From Motiliproteus sp047633175 (lineage in GTDB: Bacteria; Pseudomonadota; Gammaproteobacteria; Pseudomonadales; Balneatricaceae): a stretch of DNA of 64,000 nucleotides. Within the stretch, counting starts at the first letter, position 1. Each line of letters opens with the position of its first letter. The notes beneath the pieces were generated by a model. That model was not told where the DNA came from. It saw only the letters and a list, made by a program, of their open reading frames with translations, and ran no database searches. Positions 1 to 8,172 of the stretch are shown here, piece after piece. The position numbers were made by a program, and so were the translations under genes. The DNA lies in assembly GCA_047633175.1 (NCBI GenBank), contig JBLIEQ010000006.1, forward strand, positions 1 to 64,000, written 5' to 3'.

Positions 1-22
1 ACGGGTACTGATCATCCTCCTT

Positions 23-417
23 GAACAGAGCACTGCTGATTCCTCTGCCGGTTCCCCTGCCGAGAGCCGCTAGACTGCGGGGATACGGAGCAACTGACCG
101 TGGTGCCGATCGCCCGATTTGAACAGTGCACTGCTGATTCCTCTGCCGACTGCTGATTCCTCTGCCGATTCCCCTGCCGAGAGCCGCTAGACTGCGGGGA
201 TACGGAGCAACTGACCGTGGTGCCGATCGCCCGATTTGAACAGTGCACTGCTGATTCCTCTGCCGACTGCTGATTCCTCTGCCGATTCCCCTGCCGAGAG
301 CCGCTAGACTGCGGGGATACGGAGCAACTGACCGTGGTGCCGATCGCCCGATTTGAACAGTGCACTGCTGATTCCTCTGCCGACTGCTGATTCCTCTGCC
401 GATTAGCGCTAGACTGC
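23..417. repeat. 117-bp tandem repeat array upstream of tsaB
   Basis: About three and a half head-to-tail copies begin at 23, 121, 238 and 355. Copies two and three are identical 117-bp units. The first is 98 bp because it carries only one of the two internal 19-bp repeats (ACTGCTGATTCCTCTGCCG). The last copy breaks off near 404, but the core CGCTAGACTGC returns at 407-417. An open frame runs through the minus strand only because the unit length is a multiple of three, so I do not call it a gene. The array fills the space in front of tsaB and could carry repeated promoter or structural elements. Confidence 0.95.
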
Positions 418-422
418 ACCTT

Positions 423-452
423 TTTAGCTAACGCCTCTTTAGCTAACGCCTT
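423..452. repeat. 15-bp tandem duplication in the tsaB leader
   Basis: The unit TTTAGCTAACGCCTC occurs twice in a row (423-437 and 438-452, last base different), directly after the 117-bp array and about 30 bp before the tsaB start. A TAATAC hexamer at 454-459 could be a -10 element; no convincing -35 is seen. Confidence 0.8.
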
Positions 453-482
453 TTAATACGTGCCTTACTCACCGGTCTGCTC

Positions 483-1193
483 ATGTCCAAGATTCTTGCC
501 CTAGACACCTCCACCCAGGCCTGCTCGGTCGCTCTCTGGATTGATGGCGAGGTGCGGGAGGATTTTCGCGATATTCCGCGCCAGCATACCCAGCTGCTGC
601 TGCCGATGGTGCAGCAGATACTGAGCGACGCCGGGCTGACACTCAAACAGCTCGATGGCATCGCTTTTGGGCAGGGGCCGGGCTCTTTTACCGGTCTGCG
701 TATCTGCACCGGCGTTACTCAGGGGCTGGCGCTGGGCGCCGATCTGCCGGTGGCGCCCGTTTCCACGCTGGCAGCGCTGGCGCTGATGGCGCGGGATGAG
801 TTCCAGGCCGACGGCGTACTGACAGCCCTGGATGCGCGGATGGATGAGCTCTATTGGGGCTGTTATCAGATCGATAGCAGCAGCGGATTGCCTATCCTGG
901 TGGGCGAAGAGCGGGTCTGTGCACCCGAATCGGTCACCCTGCCCTCAGTAACGCCGGGCAAGTGGATCGGCTACGGCACCGGCTGGTGTTATCGCGAGCG
1001 CCTGCCCGAGGCCGTGCGCAATGCGGTGGTGTATGTCGAGGAACCTCGCGAGCCGCGAGCCGCCGCCGTCGCCCGGCTCGGCGCGGTCATGATTGCGGCA
1101 GGCCAGGGGGTGCTGCCGGAACAGGCACTGCCGGTTTATCTGCGCAACAAGGTAGCGTTTAAGAAAGGCGAACAGCGTAAAGGGAATCGTTAA
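483..1193 (+). CDS. tsaB: tRNA threonylcarbamoyladenosine biosynthesis protein TsaB
   Basis: This is the TsaB (YeaZ) subunit of the complex that places the threonylcarbamoyl group on A37 of ANN-reading tRNAs. TsaB dimerises with TsaD and has no catalytic metal site of its own. The 236-residue protein has the family N-terminus (MSKILALDTSTQACSVALW) and the motif GQGPGSFTGLRICTGV near residues 60-75, both of the ASKHA fold, at the usual length. The ATG at 483 matches the family start, although no clear Shine-Dalgarno sequence precedes it. The stop lies one base before uppP, so the two are probably co-transcribed. The C-terminus ends in a basic tail. Confidence 0.95.
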   Translation: MSKILALDTSTQACSVALWIDGEVREDFRDIPRQHTQLLLPMVQQILSDAGLTLKQLDGIAFGQGPGSFTGLRICTGVTQGLALGADLPVAPVSTLAALALMARDEFQADGVLTALDARMDELYWGCYQIDSSSGLPILVGEERVCAPESVTLPSVTPGKWIGYGTGWCYRERLPEAVRNAVVYVEEPREPRAAAVARLGAVMIAAGQGVLPEQALPVYLRNKVAFKKGEQRKGNR

Positions 1194-1194
1194 C

Positions 1195-2025
1195 ATGCCG
1201 TTCAGCTATATCCTGTTTCTGGCCCTATTACAGGGCCTCACCGAGTTCCTGCCGATCTCAAGCTCTGCGCACCTGATTCTGCCATCTCAGGTGTTTGGTT
1301 GGTCCGATCAGGGCCTGGCTTTCGATGTGGCGGTCCATGTAGGGACGCTGCTTGCCGTGCTCTACTATTTTCGCCGTGATGTGATCCTGCTGCTGATCGG
1401 CTGGCAGCGCTCGGTACTCCCCTTTAAGCACCAAACGCGCAAGACCAGCACCCATAGCCGCATGGCCTGGGCCATTATTATCGCCACTGTACCGGCCTGT
1501 GTCGCAGGCTTGATCTTTAATGACCTGATCGAACAACACCTGCGCTCAATCCTGGTGATCGCCGGAACCACGATGATCTTCGGCGGGCTGCTCTGGTTCG
1601 CGGATCAGCGCCGCACCGAGACCCGCCGTAGTCGGGATATCGGCGTGAGAGATGCGTTATTTATCGGCTTCTCGCAAGCCGCCGCACTGATCCCCGGGAC
1701 CTCGCGCTCAGGCATCACCATCAGCGTCGGTCTGATGCTAGGGCTGACCCGCAAGACCGCAGCCAGATTCTCATTTATATTGTCGATACCGCTGATTCTG
1801 GCCGCCGGTCTGTTTAAGACCCTCGAACTGGTCAAACAGGGCACCGAGGCGCACTGGATCGACCTGCTGCTGGGTGTCACGCTCTCCGGAATCAGTGCCT
1901 ATTGCTGCATCTATCTGTTCCTAGGCGTGATCAATCGGATCGGCATGACCCCCTTTGTGATCTATAGGATGTTGCTGGGACTGCTGCTGCTGGGGCTGTA
2001 CTTTTGGCCTGTAATTGGCCTTTAA
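1195..2025 (+). CDS. uppP: Undecaprenyl-diphosphate phosphatase UppP (BacA)
   Basis: An integral inner-membrane phosphatase that recycles undecaprenyl diphosphate to the monophosphate lipid carrier for peptidoglycan and other surface polymers. The 276-residue protein has both family signatures: QGLTEFLPISSSAHLIL near the N-terminus and PGTSRSGITIS near residue 165, with about eight hydrophobic segments. Its length is normal for BacA proteins. It follows tsaB with a one-base gap, which suggests an operon, although the two functions are unrelated. Overproduction of this family is known to raise bacitracin tolerance. No terminator was seen behind it. Confidence 0.96.
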   Translation: MPFSYILFLALLQGLTEFLPISSSAHLILPSQVFGWSDQGLAFDVAVHVGTLLAVLYYFRRDVILLLIGWQRSVLPFKHQTRKTSTHSRMAWAIIIATVPACVAGLIFNDLIEQHLRSILVIAGTTMIFGGLLWFADQRRTETRRSRDIGVRDALFIGFSQAAALIPGTSRSGITISVGLMLGLTRKTAARFSFILSIPLILAAGLFKTLELVKQGTEAHWIDLLLGVTLSGISAYCCIYLFLGVINRIGMTPFVIYRMLLGLLLLGLYFWPVIGL

Positions 2026-2110
2026 AGCGCCCGAAACGGTGTTATTACGGCGCAGGCTCAGCTAGAATCGGGGTTATCATCTTATTTTACTGTCCTAATA
2101 TAGGCTGAGC

Positions 2111-2407
2111 ATGCGGATCGGCGCCTCATACAACTTACCTGCGTTGCCGCAGCGACCTGCGGCGCCCACCCTCGCACCTGCTCAGTCTGGTAGCGACAGA
2201 GAGAGCGCCCAGTCGGGCAGCTCTGCAGAAAAGACCGCCCTCGGCAGGACTATAAGCAGCCCACAGACCGATTCCACAGGATTTTACTCGACTGACCGCG
2301 CGCTTTCTACGCGCGCACAGGATGCGATGCAAACCTACCTGACCACGGCCGGATTTCAATTCGGTAACGCCCGACCTGAACTGGTTGGCGTCGACGTCTA
2401 CGCCTGA
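2111..2407 (+). CDS. Small protein of unknown function between uppP and rsmJ
   Basis: A 98-residue protein that I cannot assign. Its first two thirds are rich in Ser, Gln, Pro and Ala and look disordered. The last 35 residues look folded (STRAQDAMQTYLTTAGFQ, ending in ELVGVDVYA). It has no signal peptide, membrane segment or cysteine. It ends 6 bp before the rsmJ start on the same strand, so it is probably translated from the same message. The codon pattern and the tight spacing support a real gene. The conserved-looking C-terminus would suit a small interaction or export motif, but that is speculation. Confidence 0.7.
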   Translation: MRIGASYNLPALPQRPAAPTLAPAQSGSDRESAQSGSSAEKTALGRTISSPQTDSTGFYSTDRALSTRAQDAMQTYLTTAGFQFGNARPELVGVDVYA

Positions 2408-2413
2408 GACCCT

Positions 2414-3211
2414 ATGCTCCCCTCCTTGAACGGCTGGCTATCGATCTGGCCACAAAGTGCTGCGCATCTCGACCGCGCCCTCGAACTTGGACTGCGCTTG
2501 CGGCTGCCGCTGCAGCCGATAGATTGTGATCCGAAAAGGCTCGATCCCGAGCAGGCCCTGCTCTGTGTCGGCGCATCGGGGCTGGCAGTACAGCATGCCG
2601 GGCGGAAAGCGCCGGGCCCGGTACGGGTTGATTTTCTCGGTGGCACCGTGGCACACCGAAGGCTCTTCGGTGGCGGTGCCGGGCAGCAGATCGCCAAGGC
2701 GATCGGGATTAAACAGGGGATACGACCCCAGGTCGCAGATCTTACGGCTGGCCTGGGCCGTGACAGCTTCGTGCTGGCAACTCTGGGTTGCCGGGTCCAG
2801 CTGGTTGAACGCGCACCCGTCGTCGGACTACTGCTCGAGGATGGCCTGGAGCGCGCCAAATTTGACCCTGAAGTCGGCCCTATCATTACCGATATGTCGC
2901 TGCATCAGGGCGATGCGCTGGCCTGGTTGTCAGCGGTCCAAACCGCGCCCGAGGTGATCTACCTTGACCCCATGTTTCCTCACAGCGAGAAATCGGCCCA
3001 GGTAAAGAAAGAGATGCTGCTGTTTCGGGACCTGGTAGGTGCCGATGCCGATGCCTCGGTACTGCTCGAGACCGCACTCCAGAGCGTGCAATACCGAGTC
3101 GTCGTTAAGCGCCCTCGCAAGGCGCCGACCCTCAATGACCGCAAACCTAGCTTCAGCCTCGACGGCAAATCGGGCCGCTTCGACGTCTACTCGATCAAGG
3201 CGTTGCGCTAG
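2414..3211 (+). CDS. rsmJ: 16S rRNA (guanine-1516-N2)-methyltransferase RsmJ
   Basis: SAM-dependent enzyme that methylates N2 of G1516 in 16S rRNA. The 265-residue protein shows the SAM-binding motif DLTAGLGRDSFVLATLGC near residues 112-129, the following acidic residue in LVERAP, and the catalytic-type motif YLDPMFPH near residues 184-191, as in YhiQ proteins. The C-terminus contains VVVKRPRKAP, also typical of the family. The chosen ATG lies 6 bp after the small upstream gene. The N-terminal part (residues 1-60) is the family's variable domain. Length is normal. Confidence 0.95.
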   Translation: MLPSLNGWLSIWPQSAAHLDRALELGLRLRLPLQPIDCDPKRLDPEQALLCVGASGLAVQHAGRKAPGPVRVDFLGGTVAHRRLFGGGAGQQIAKAIGIKQGIRPQVADLTAGLGRDSFVLATLGCRVQLVERAPVVGLLLEDGLERAKFDPEVGPIITDMSLHQGDALAWLSAVQTAPEVIYLDPMFPHSEKSAQVKKEMLLFRDLVGADADASVLLETALQSVQYRVVVKRPRKAPTLNDRKPSFSLDGKSGRFDVYSIKALR

Positions 3212-3367
3212 GAGGCTGACCGAAAAAAGGCTCGCGACGCCAGCGCGTTGCCCTATGTCATCTCCCGCCAAAAATAAAAACCTATTAGCCTGATCCCTAG
3301 CCCTGCATCGATTAAGATGGTTTCCGATATCATCTAATGACGATAACACAGGGAATATAAGGGATTT

Positions 3368-5071
3368 ATGAGTAAGCTCAGACAGTGGATAAGGCAGCTT
3401 CTCGGCGATGTGGGAACCGTTTTCTATCTCTCGCTCCTATTCATCGGTGCCTTTCTGGCGGCGACAGTCGCAGATCCTCAGGCGGTGCAGCAACTGGCGC
3501 AAGAAACACTGGATGCGACGGAGCGCAATTTTGGCTGGCTGTACCTGCTGGTTACCAGTGGTTTTGTGATCTTTACGCTGGGGCTGGCCTTTTCTCGTTT
3601 CGGTAGTATTCGCCTCGGCGCGGATGACGAGCCACCCGAGTTCAAATTCACCAGCTGGCTTGCCATGATATTTTCCGGCGGCATGGGCGTGGGCCTGGTG
3701 TTCTGGGGCGTGGCAGAACCCATGATGCATCTGAATTCGCCGCCCCTGGGAATAGGCACAGCGGGTACCGAAGAGGCCGCGCAGCTGGGTATGCGTTATG
3801 CCTTTTTTCATTGGGGCCTGCACCAATGGGCCAACTTTACCGTCGTGGGTCTGGCTATTGCCTATGTTCGCTTCCGTCACAACAGTTATGGGTTAATTAG
3901 CGAAACGTTCCGCCCATTGCTGGGAGATCGTGTCGATCGCGGTTGGGGCAAGGCGATCGACACCCTGGCCGTGCTTTCTACCATCTTTGGTGTGGCGACA
4001 ACACTTGGGATGGGGGCGCTACAGATCAATAGCGGACTGGCCAGGCTCTTCGGGGTGTCCTATGGCATCGCGCCGCAATTGTCGATCATCGCCGGGCTCG
4101 GCTCGCTGTTTATACTGTCGGCCATGACGCCCTTGAATCGCGGCATCTGCTACTTGAGTAATGCCAATATGATCGTGGCGGCCGGATTGCTGCTGTTTGT
4201 GCTATTCCTCGGCCCTACCGCGTTTATCTTCAGCGAAATGACACAAACTCTCGGCGAATACCTAGGCAACATCGTCCAGATGAGCCTGGTGACGACCCCC
4301 TATTCCAGTGAGCACTGGGTAGAGCAATGGACCATTTTCTATTGGGCCTGGGGACTGAGCTGGGCGCCCTTCGTCGGCAGCTTTATTGCCCGCATCTCCC
4401 GGGGGCGTACGATCCGGGAATTTGTATTGGGAGTGATGGTCGTGCCCGTGCTCCTGAGTATGCTGTGGTTTTCCACCTTCGGCGGTTCGGCCATCTACTT
4501 CGAGCTGTTCGAGCAGGCCGGAATTGCCGCTGCTGTGGCGCAGGAGGTCCCGGCAGGACTCTATGTGATGCTGGAACAGTTGCCGGGCGGATTTTATGCG
4601 GCCATTGCCGCAGTCCTGTTGGTGTCCATGTTTGTGGTGACGTCTGCCGATTCGGCCACCTTTGTGCTGGGTATGTTTACCTCCAAGGGCGTTCTTAATC
4701 CTACCCGCTTTGTCCGCATCCTCTGGGGTGTACTGCAGTTATTGATGGCAGGCGTGCTGCTGCTTAGCGGTGGCCTGCTCGGCTTGCGCACCGTCTCCAT
4801 CGTTACCGCCTTCCCCTTTATGTTGCTGATGGTGCTGATGGCGTATTCTCTTTATAGAGACCTGGCCCTGGAAGGGCAGCGCCAGGAGGAGAAGGATACG
4901 CTTTTACATGACCGACTCGAGCTGTTACTGCTGCGAGAATCGGAAAGGGAGGCGGCACTACAGGCAGAGGAAGAGGCTCACCCCACCGCTCCGGAAGCAC
5001 CCGAACCGGAACCAGAACCAGAACCAGAACCTGAGGTGCTTGGCGAGCCGCAGCTAGCAGATAAACACTAA
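3368..5071 (+). CDS. BCCT-family betaine/carnitine/choline transporter
   Basis: A 567-residue secondary transporter for a trimethylammonium compound such as glycine betaine, choline or carnitine, acting at the inner membrane in osmoprotection or as nutrient uptake. About twelve membrane segments are visible. The family motifs are present: GMGVGLVFWGVAEPMMHL near residue 110, and the Trp-rich signature WTIFYWAWGLSWAPFVGSF near residue 320. The cytoplasmic C-terminus is unusual: after a charged helix (residues about 500-540) it carries a Pro-Glu repeat (PEPEPEPEPEPE) encoded by six-base repeats. The exact substrate cannot be told from sequence. The upstream 150 bp hold no gene. Confidence 0.93.
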   Translation: MSKLRQWIRQLLGDVGTVFYLSLLFIGAFLAATVADPQAVQQLAQETLDATERNFGWLYLLVTSGFVIFTLGLAFSRFGSIRLGADDEPPEFKFTSWLAMIFSGGMGVGLVFWGVAEPMMHLNSPPLGIGTAGTEEAAQLGMRYAFFHWGLHQWANFTVVGLAIAYVRFRHNSYGLISETFRPLLGDRVDRGWGKAIDTLAVLSTIFGVATTLGMGALQINSGLARLFGVSYGIAPQLSIIAGLGSLFILSAMTPLNRGICYLSNANMIVAAGLLLFVLFLGPTAFIFSEMTQTLGEYLGNIVQMSLVTTPYSSEHWVEQWTIFYWAWGLSWAPFVGSFIARISRGRTIREFVLGVMVVPVLLSMLWFSTFGGSAIYFELFEQAGIAAAVAQEVPAGLYVMLEQLPGGFYAAIAAVLLVSMFVVTSADSATFVLGMFTSKGVLNPTRFVRILWGVLQLLMAGVLLLSGGLLGLRTVSIVTAFPFMLLMVLMAYSLYRDLALEGQRQEEKDTLLHDRLELLLLRESEREAALQAEEEAHPTAPEAPEPEPEPEPEPEVLGEPQLADKH

Positions 5072-5083
5072 ATAAAAAGAGAC

Positions 5084-5104
5084 GCCCTCGTTAGTGTAGA
5101 GGGC
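5084..5104 (-). terminator. Hairpin between the BCCT gene and the LysR gene
   Basis: GCCCTC (5084-5089) pairs with GAGGGC (5099-5104). Read on the minus strand, the stem is followed by GTCTCTTTTTATT, so it should terminate the lysR transcript. On the plus strand the tail is not T-rich. Confidence 0.5.
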
Positions 5105-5141
5105 GAGCGGAGTGTCCAAGGGGCGTAGATGAGACCTGCTT

Positions 5142-6011
5142 TCAGAGTTCCAGAAAATCAATAAACGCCTGGACCAATCTATTGGGATGCGTTTCAGGAT
5201 GGACGACCACTGAAAGCCTTCGCGTGAGTTCCAATGGGGTTCGCAAGACGACCAGCTCGCCTCTGCTCAGCTCCTCGGTGACCGCCAGTTGCGATAAACA
5301 ACCGATCCCTAGCCCCGCCTTCACCGACTGTTTGATCGCTTCCTGACGGTTGAGCGCCAACGCCATCACGATATCAACCCCTAGCTGTTGAATCGCCCGA
5401 TCAAACACCGCGCGTGTGCCAGAACCCTGTTCGCGCAGTATCCAGCGCTGCTGGCTCATCTGCTCGGTGCTCAATACTCCTGCGGCAGCTAGCGGATGCG
5501 AGCGGTGGCAAAACACCTCTAAACGGTCCTCACGCCAGGGGATGATCTGTAACTGATGATGCGAGGCAGGCCCCTCAATCAGGCCGATATGCGCCTGGCC
5601 TTTCTCTAGCCGCCCGATCACATCCCGGGTGTTGGTAATGTGCAGATCCGGATCGACATCGGGGTAACGCTCTAAAAACAGGGCCATGATATCAGGAAAC
5701 AAATAGCTGGCGATCGTAACGCTGGCTGCGACGCGCAGCGACCCACTGACACCGCTGCTATAGGGCGCCTTGAGGCTGTCGAGTGTTGCCAGTATATCGC
5801 GCACCCTGGGCAAGATGTCTTGCCCAGTATCGGTAATGACCAGCTCCCGCCCGATGCGATTGAATAGCTGATAATTCAGCGCCGCCTCCAACCCCTTCAG
5901 TGCCTGGCTGGCCGCAGATTGACTCAACGCCTGCTCATCAGCCGCTGCCGTCAAACGTCCCAGCCTGGCCGTTGCTTCAAAGATTTTCAGCTGTCTTAGC
6001 GATAGGCTCAT
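5142..6011 (-). CDS. LysR-family transcriptional regulator (YeiE-like)
   Basis: A 289-residue DNA-binding regulator. The N-terminal winged helix-turn-helix spans residues 1-60 (LRQLKIFEATARLGRLTAAA followed by SQSAASQALKGLE). The effector-binding domain covers about residues 90-289. The gene is divergent from a YeiH-type transporter (115 bp between the starts), the arrangement typical of a LysR protein controlling its neighbour. Similarity in layout to E. coli yeiE-yeiH suggests the YeiE subgroup; the effector is unknown here. The intergenic region is AT-rich and contains CTTAAG at the middle of a possible T-N11-A site. Confidence 0.92.
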   Translation of the reverse strand: MSLSLRQLKIFEATARLGRLTAAADEQALSQSAASQALKGLEAALNYQLFNRIGRELVITDTGQDILPRVRDILATLDSLKAPYSSGVSGSLRVAASVTIASYLFPDIMALFLERYPDVDPDLHITNTRDVIGRLEKGQAHIGLIEGPASHHQLQIIPWREDRLEVFCHRSHPLAAAGVLSTEQMSQQRWILREQGSGTRAVFDRAIQQLGVDIVMALALNRQEAIKQSVKAGLGIGCLSQLAVTEELSRGELVVLRTPLELTRRLSVVVHPETHPNRLVQAFIDFLEL

Positions 6012-6126
6012 AGTTCTGTTTTTCTAATTTATTACTTAAGAAATATCGATTTTACTTAACCAAAATCAAAAAGGAAAATAGCGGGGCGATTTAATTCGAT
6101 GCTGTTGATACCTAAAGAGCCTAACT

Positions 6127-7113
6127 ATGCCCAGAATCATCCTACTGCCCGGTATCGCCACTATCGCTCTTGGCCTCGCTCAAGTCGAAACAATTGCCCA
6201 ATTCGGCCTGAGCGCCCTGCCTCTGGCGATCCTGCTAGGCATGGTCTGGGGCCACTTCGATCAGCGCACCCTGAGTGACCGCGACACTCAGGTGGGCCGT
6301 TTCTGCCAACAGCGGCTGCTGCGTGCCGGTATTATTTTATTTGGATTCAGCTTAAGCCTGGGGCAGATGATTGCTGTGGGGTGGCAGGCGTTGCTCTTGG
6401 ATGCTCTGGTCATCATCACGGTCTTCAGCGTCGGAACCTGGATCGGTATTCGGGTGTTCAAGCTCCATCGCGATGTCGCTATCCTGACCTCTGCAGGTAG
6501 CGCAATTTGTGGTGCCGCAGCAGTTCTCGCCACCGAGTCAGTGCTCAAGCCTCAACAACAGCATGTAACCGTCGCCATAGCCACAGTGGTCTTATTCGGT
6601 ACGTTGGCGATGTTTATCTACCCTATGATTTACCAGCTTACGGGGATGAGCGAACCGGCTTTTGGTATCTATATCGGCAGCACCGTTCATGAAGTGGCTC
6701 AGGCCGTAGCCGCTGGTGGGGCGATTAGCGGAGCGACCTTGCAGACGGCGGTGGTGGTTAAGCTGATTAGGGTGATGCTGCTGGCACCCTTTATCCTGAT
6801 GCTGAGCCTGTATTTAACCAGGACGAGCACCGGCCAGGACACTTTCAGAAAGATCGCTATCCCCTGGTTTGTATTCGGCTTTATCGCGACAAGTGCCTTG
6901 AACAGCTTTTTTTCTTTGCCCGAACAACTGCTGGAGCTATTAAGCCTGGGGAGTCAGTTCTGCCTGGCACTGGCGATGGCCGCACTAGGCATACAAACGC
7001 AGTGGCGAACAATCCAACAAGCAGGCTTCAAGCCTATGATTCTAGCACTCCTGCTGTTCGTGCTATTGATCGGTGGTGGTTACTACCTCAACCAATGGCT
7101 CATCGTTGCCTGA
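6127..7113 (+). CDS. YeiH-family putative sulfate exporter (UPF0324)
   Basis: A 328-residue membrane protein with about ten hydrophobic segments belonging to the YeiH/UPF0324 family, annotated generally as putative sulfate exporters without firm biochemical proof. Visible family features are the SAGSAICGAAAVLATESVLK segment near residue 120, GIYIGSTVHEVAQAVAAG near residue 185 and the C-terminal FCLALAMAALGIQT. It is divergent from the LysR gene, which probably regulates it. Length is normal for the family. The direction of transport and the substrate are not shown by the sequence. Confidence 0.88.
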   Translation: MPRIILLPGIATIALGLAQVETIAQFGLSALPLAILLGMVWGHFDQRTLSDRDTQVGRFCQQRLLRAGIILFGFSLSLGQMIAVGWQALLLDALVIITVFSVGTWIGIRVFKLHRDVAILTSAGSAICGAAAVLATESVLKPQQQHVTVAIATVVLFGTLAMFIYPMIYQLTGMSEPAFGIYIGSTVHEVAQAVAAGGAISGATLQTAVVVKLIRVMLLAPFILMLSLYLTRTSTGQDTFRKIAIPWFVFGFIATSALNSFFSLPEQLLELLSLGSQFCLALAMAALGIQTQWRTIQQAGFKPMILALLLFVLLIGGGYYLNQWLIVA

Positions 7114-7179
7114 CAAGCGACACCAGTTTAAGGAGTGCCCATCGTCAGGCTGAAGCCTAACCCACAACAAACTGAGGCC

Positions 7180-7392
7180 TTAATAATGCGGCGGTGGTGG
7201 TTCGTCAGCCTGGGACTCACCGGACTCCGGCGCCAGCTGTTTGACCTGTCCGTTGATGACCTTAACCATTTGCATTAACCGCTCCAACTCCAACTGTTGA
7301 TGGGAAAGGGCGTCGTTAAGCGCCTGAATAGTATCGTCTTGAAAGGCTACCTGGGTTTGCAGGTCGATCATCTGCTCTTCGATGGTGCTCAC
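7180..7392 (-). CDS. slyX: SlyX protein
   Basis: A 70-residue coiled-coil protein. The heptad-rich N-terminus (IEEQMIDLQTQVAFQDDTIQ) and the C-terminal tail ending in PPPHY are hallmarks of the SlyX family. It is soluble and its biochemical role is unknown; the name comes from its position next to slyD in E. coli, and slyD is absent here. The start ATG is at 7392, with an alternative none downstream. It stands alone, convergent with yeiH. Confidence 0.93.
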   Translation of the reverse strand: MSTIEEQMIDLQTQVAFQDDTIQALNDALSHQQLELERLMQMVKVINGQVKQLAPESGESQADEPPPPHY

Positions 7393-7617
7393 TCAGTACT
7401 CCAGCTTAATGATTAGTGGTTGAATATTGTTCTTACAATCGGTATATAGGGTAGTTGTTTTACGCTTGCTGTATGCTATGCAGGTCTTAAAAGAGCTGTT
7501 CGGCGCCCTGAGTTCCTACGTGCTGAACCTAGATATCGCTATACCCGTGCGTTACCCCACAGCGACAGCGGTGGGGCGTGATTACTAATAATTATCCAAT
7601 ATTCAGAGAAGTTTATA

Positions 7618-8052
7618 ATGAAATCAAAGACAATGTTACTAGGTGTTCTTTTCAGTGCCGGAGCGGCAGTCGTCGCCGCCTATCTATTGCAGCCTGAAAA
7701 TTTTCCGGCAGCCGCCGCTACCGTGTTCGTCGCTTGCCTGTTCAGCAGCCTGCTGACCGTTGCGTCAGCCACTGTATCCGCCTCTCCCAGCTCCTCCAGC
7801 ATACCTAACGGGGTTGAAGTCGTCTCCGCTAACGATGCTAACGATCACCGTGAAGGCGGTATCGTAAAATGGTTTAACGTGACCAAGGGCTTTGGCTTTA
7901 TCACCCGTGACCAGGGTGATGATGTGTTTGTTCACTTCCGCTCGATCCGCGGCAGCGGACATCGTTCTTTAAACGAAGGCCAGCGTGTTAAGTTTGAAGT
8001 GATCGAAAGCGAGAAGGGCCTCCAGGCTGAAGACGTGTCTGTCGTCGCCTAA
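7618..8052 (+). CDS. Cold-shock-domain protein with N-terminal membrane segments
   Basis: A 144-residue protein in two parts. Residues 1-60 are strongly hydrophobic, with two probable membrane spans (MLLGVLFSAGAAVVAAYLLQ and VFVACLFSSLLTVASA). Residues 78-144 form a cold-shock domain with both RNA-binding motifs: KGFGFI (RNP1) and DVFVHF (RNP2). A Ser-rich linker joins them. This would tether a single-strand nucleic-acid-binding domain to the inner membrane. Cold-shock domains fused to DUF1294 membrane segments exist, but in the opposite order. A strong terminator follows. The region upstream (7393-7617) holds no gene and could be a long structured leader, as in other cold-shock mRNAs. Confidence 0.88.
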   Translation: MKSKTMLLGVLFSAGAAVVAAYLLQPENFPAAAATVFVACLFSSLLTVASATVSASPSSSSIPNGVEVVSANDANDHREGGIVKWFNVTKGFGFITRDQGDDVFVHFRSIRGSGHRSLNEGQRVKFEVIESEKGLQAEDVSVVA

Positions 8053-8064
8053 CGATTCTTATTC

Positions 8065-8098
8065 GCGCGGCAGGTTCTCTGCCGCGCTTGTTTTTTTT
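8065..8098 (+). terminator. Rho-independent terminator of the cold-shock-domain gene
   Basis: A 9-bp perfect stem (GCGCGGCAG, 8065-8073, with CTGCCGCGC, 8079-8087) and a 5-base loop are followed by a run of T at 8090-8098. Confidence 0.92.
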
Positions 8099-8172
8099 GC
8101 ACATATTAGCCGCATATTAGCCGCCTGCTTTCTACATGTGCCTTCCACATGTGAACGGCCTGCGTTCTGCGC

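Noticed and set aside
12..419. 135-codon minus-strand frame through the tandem array
   Set aside because: The frame stays open only because the 117-bp unit is a multiple of three without a stop in that phase; no ribosome site or domain.
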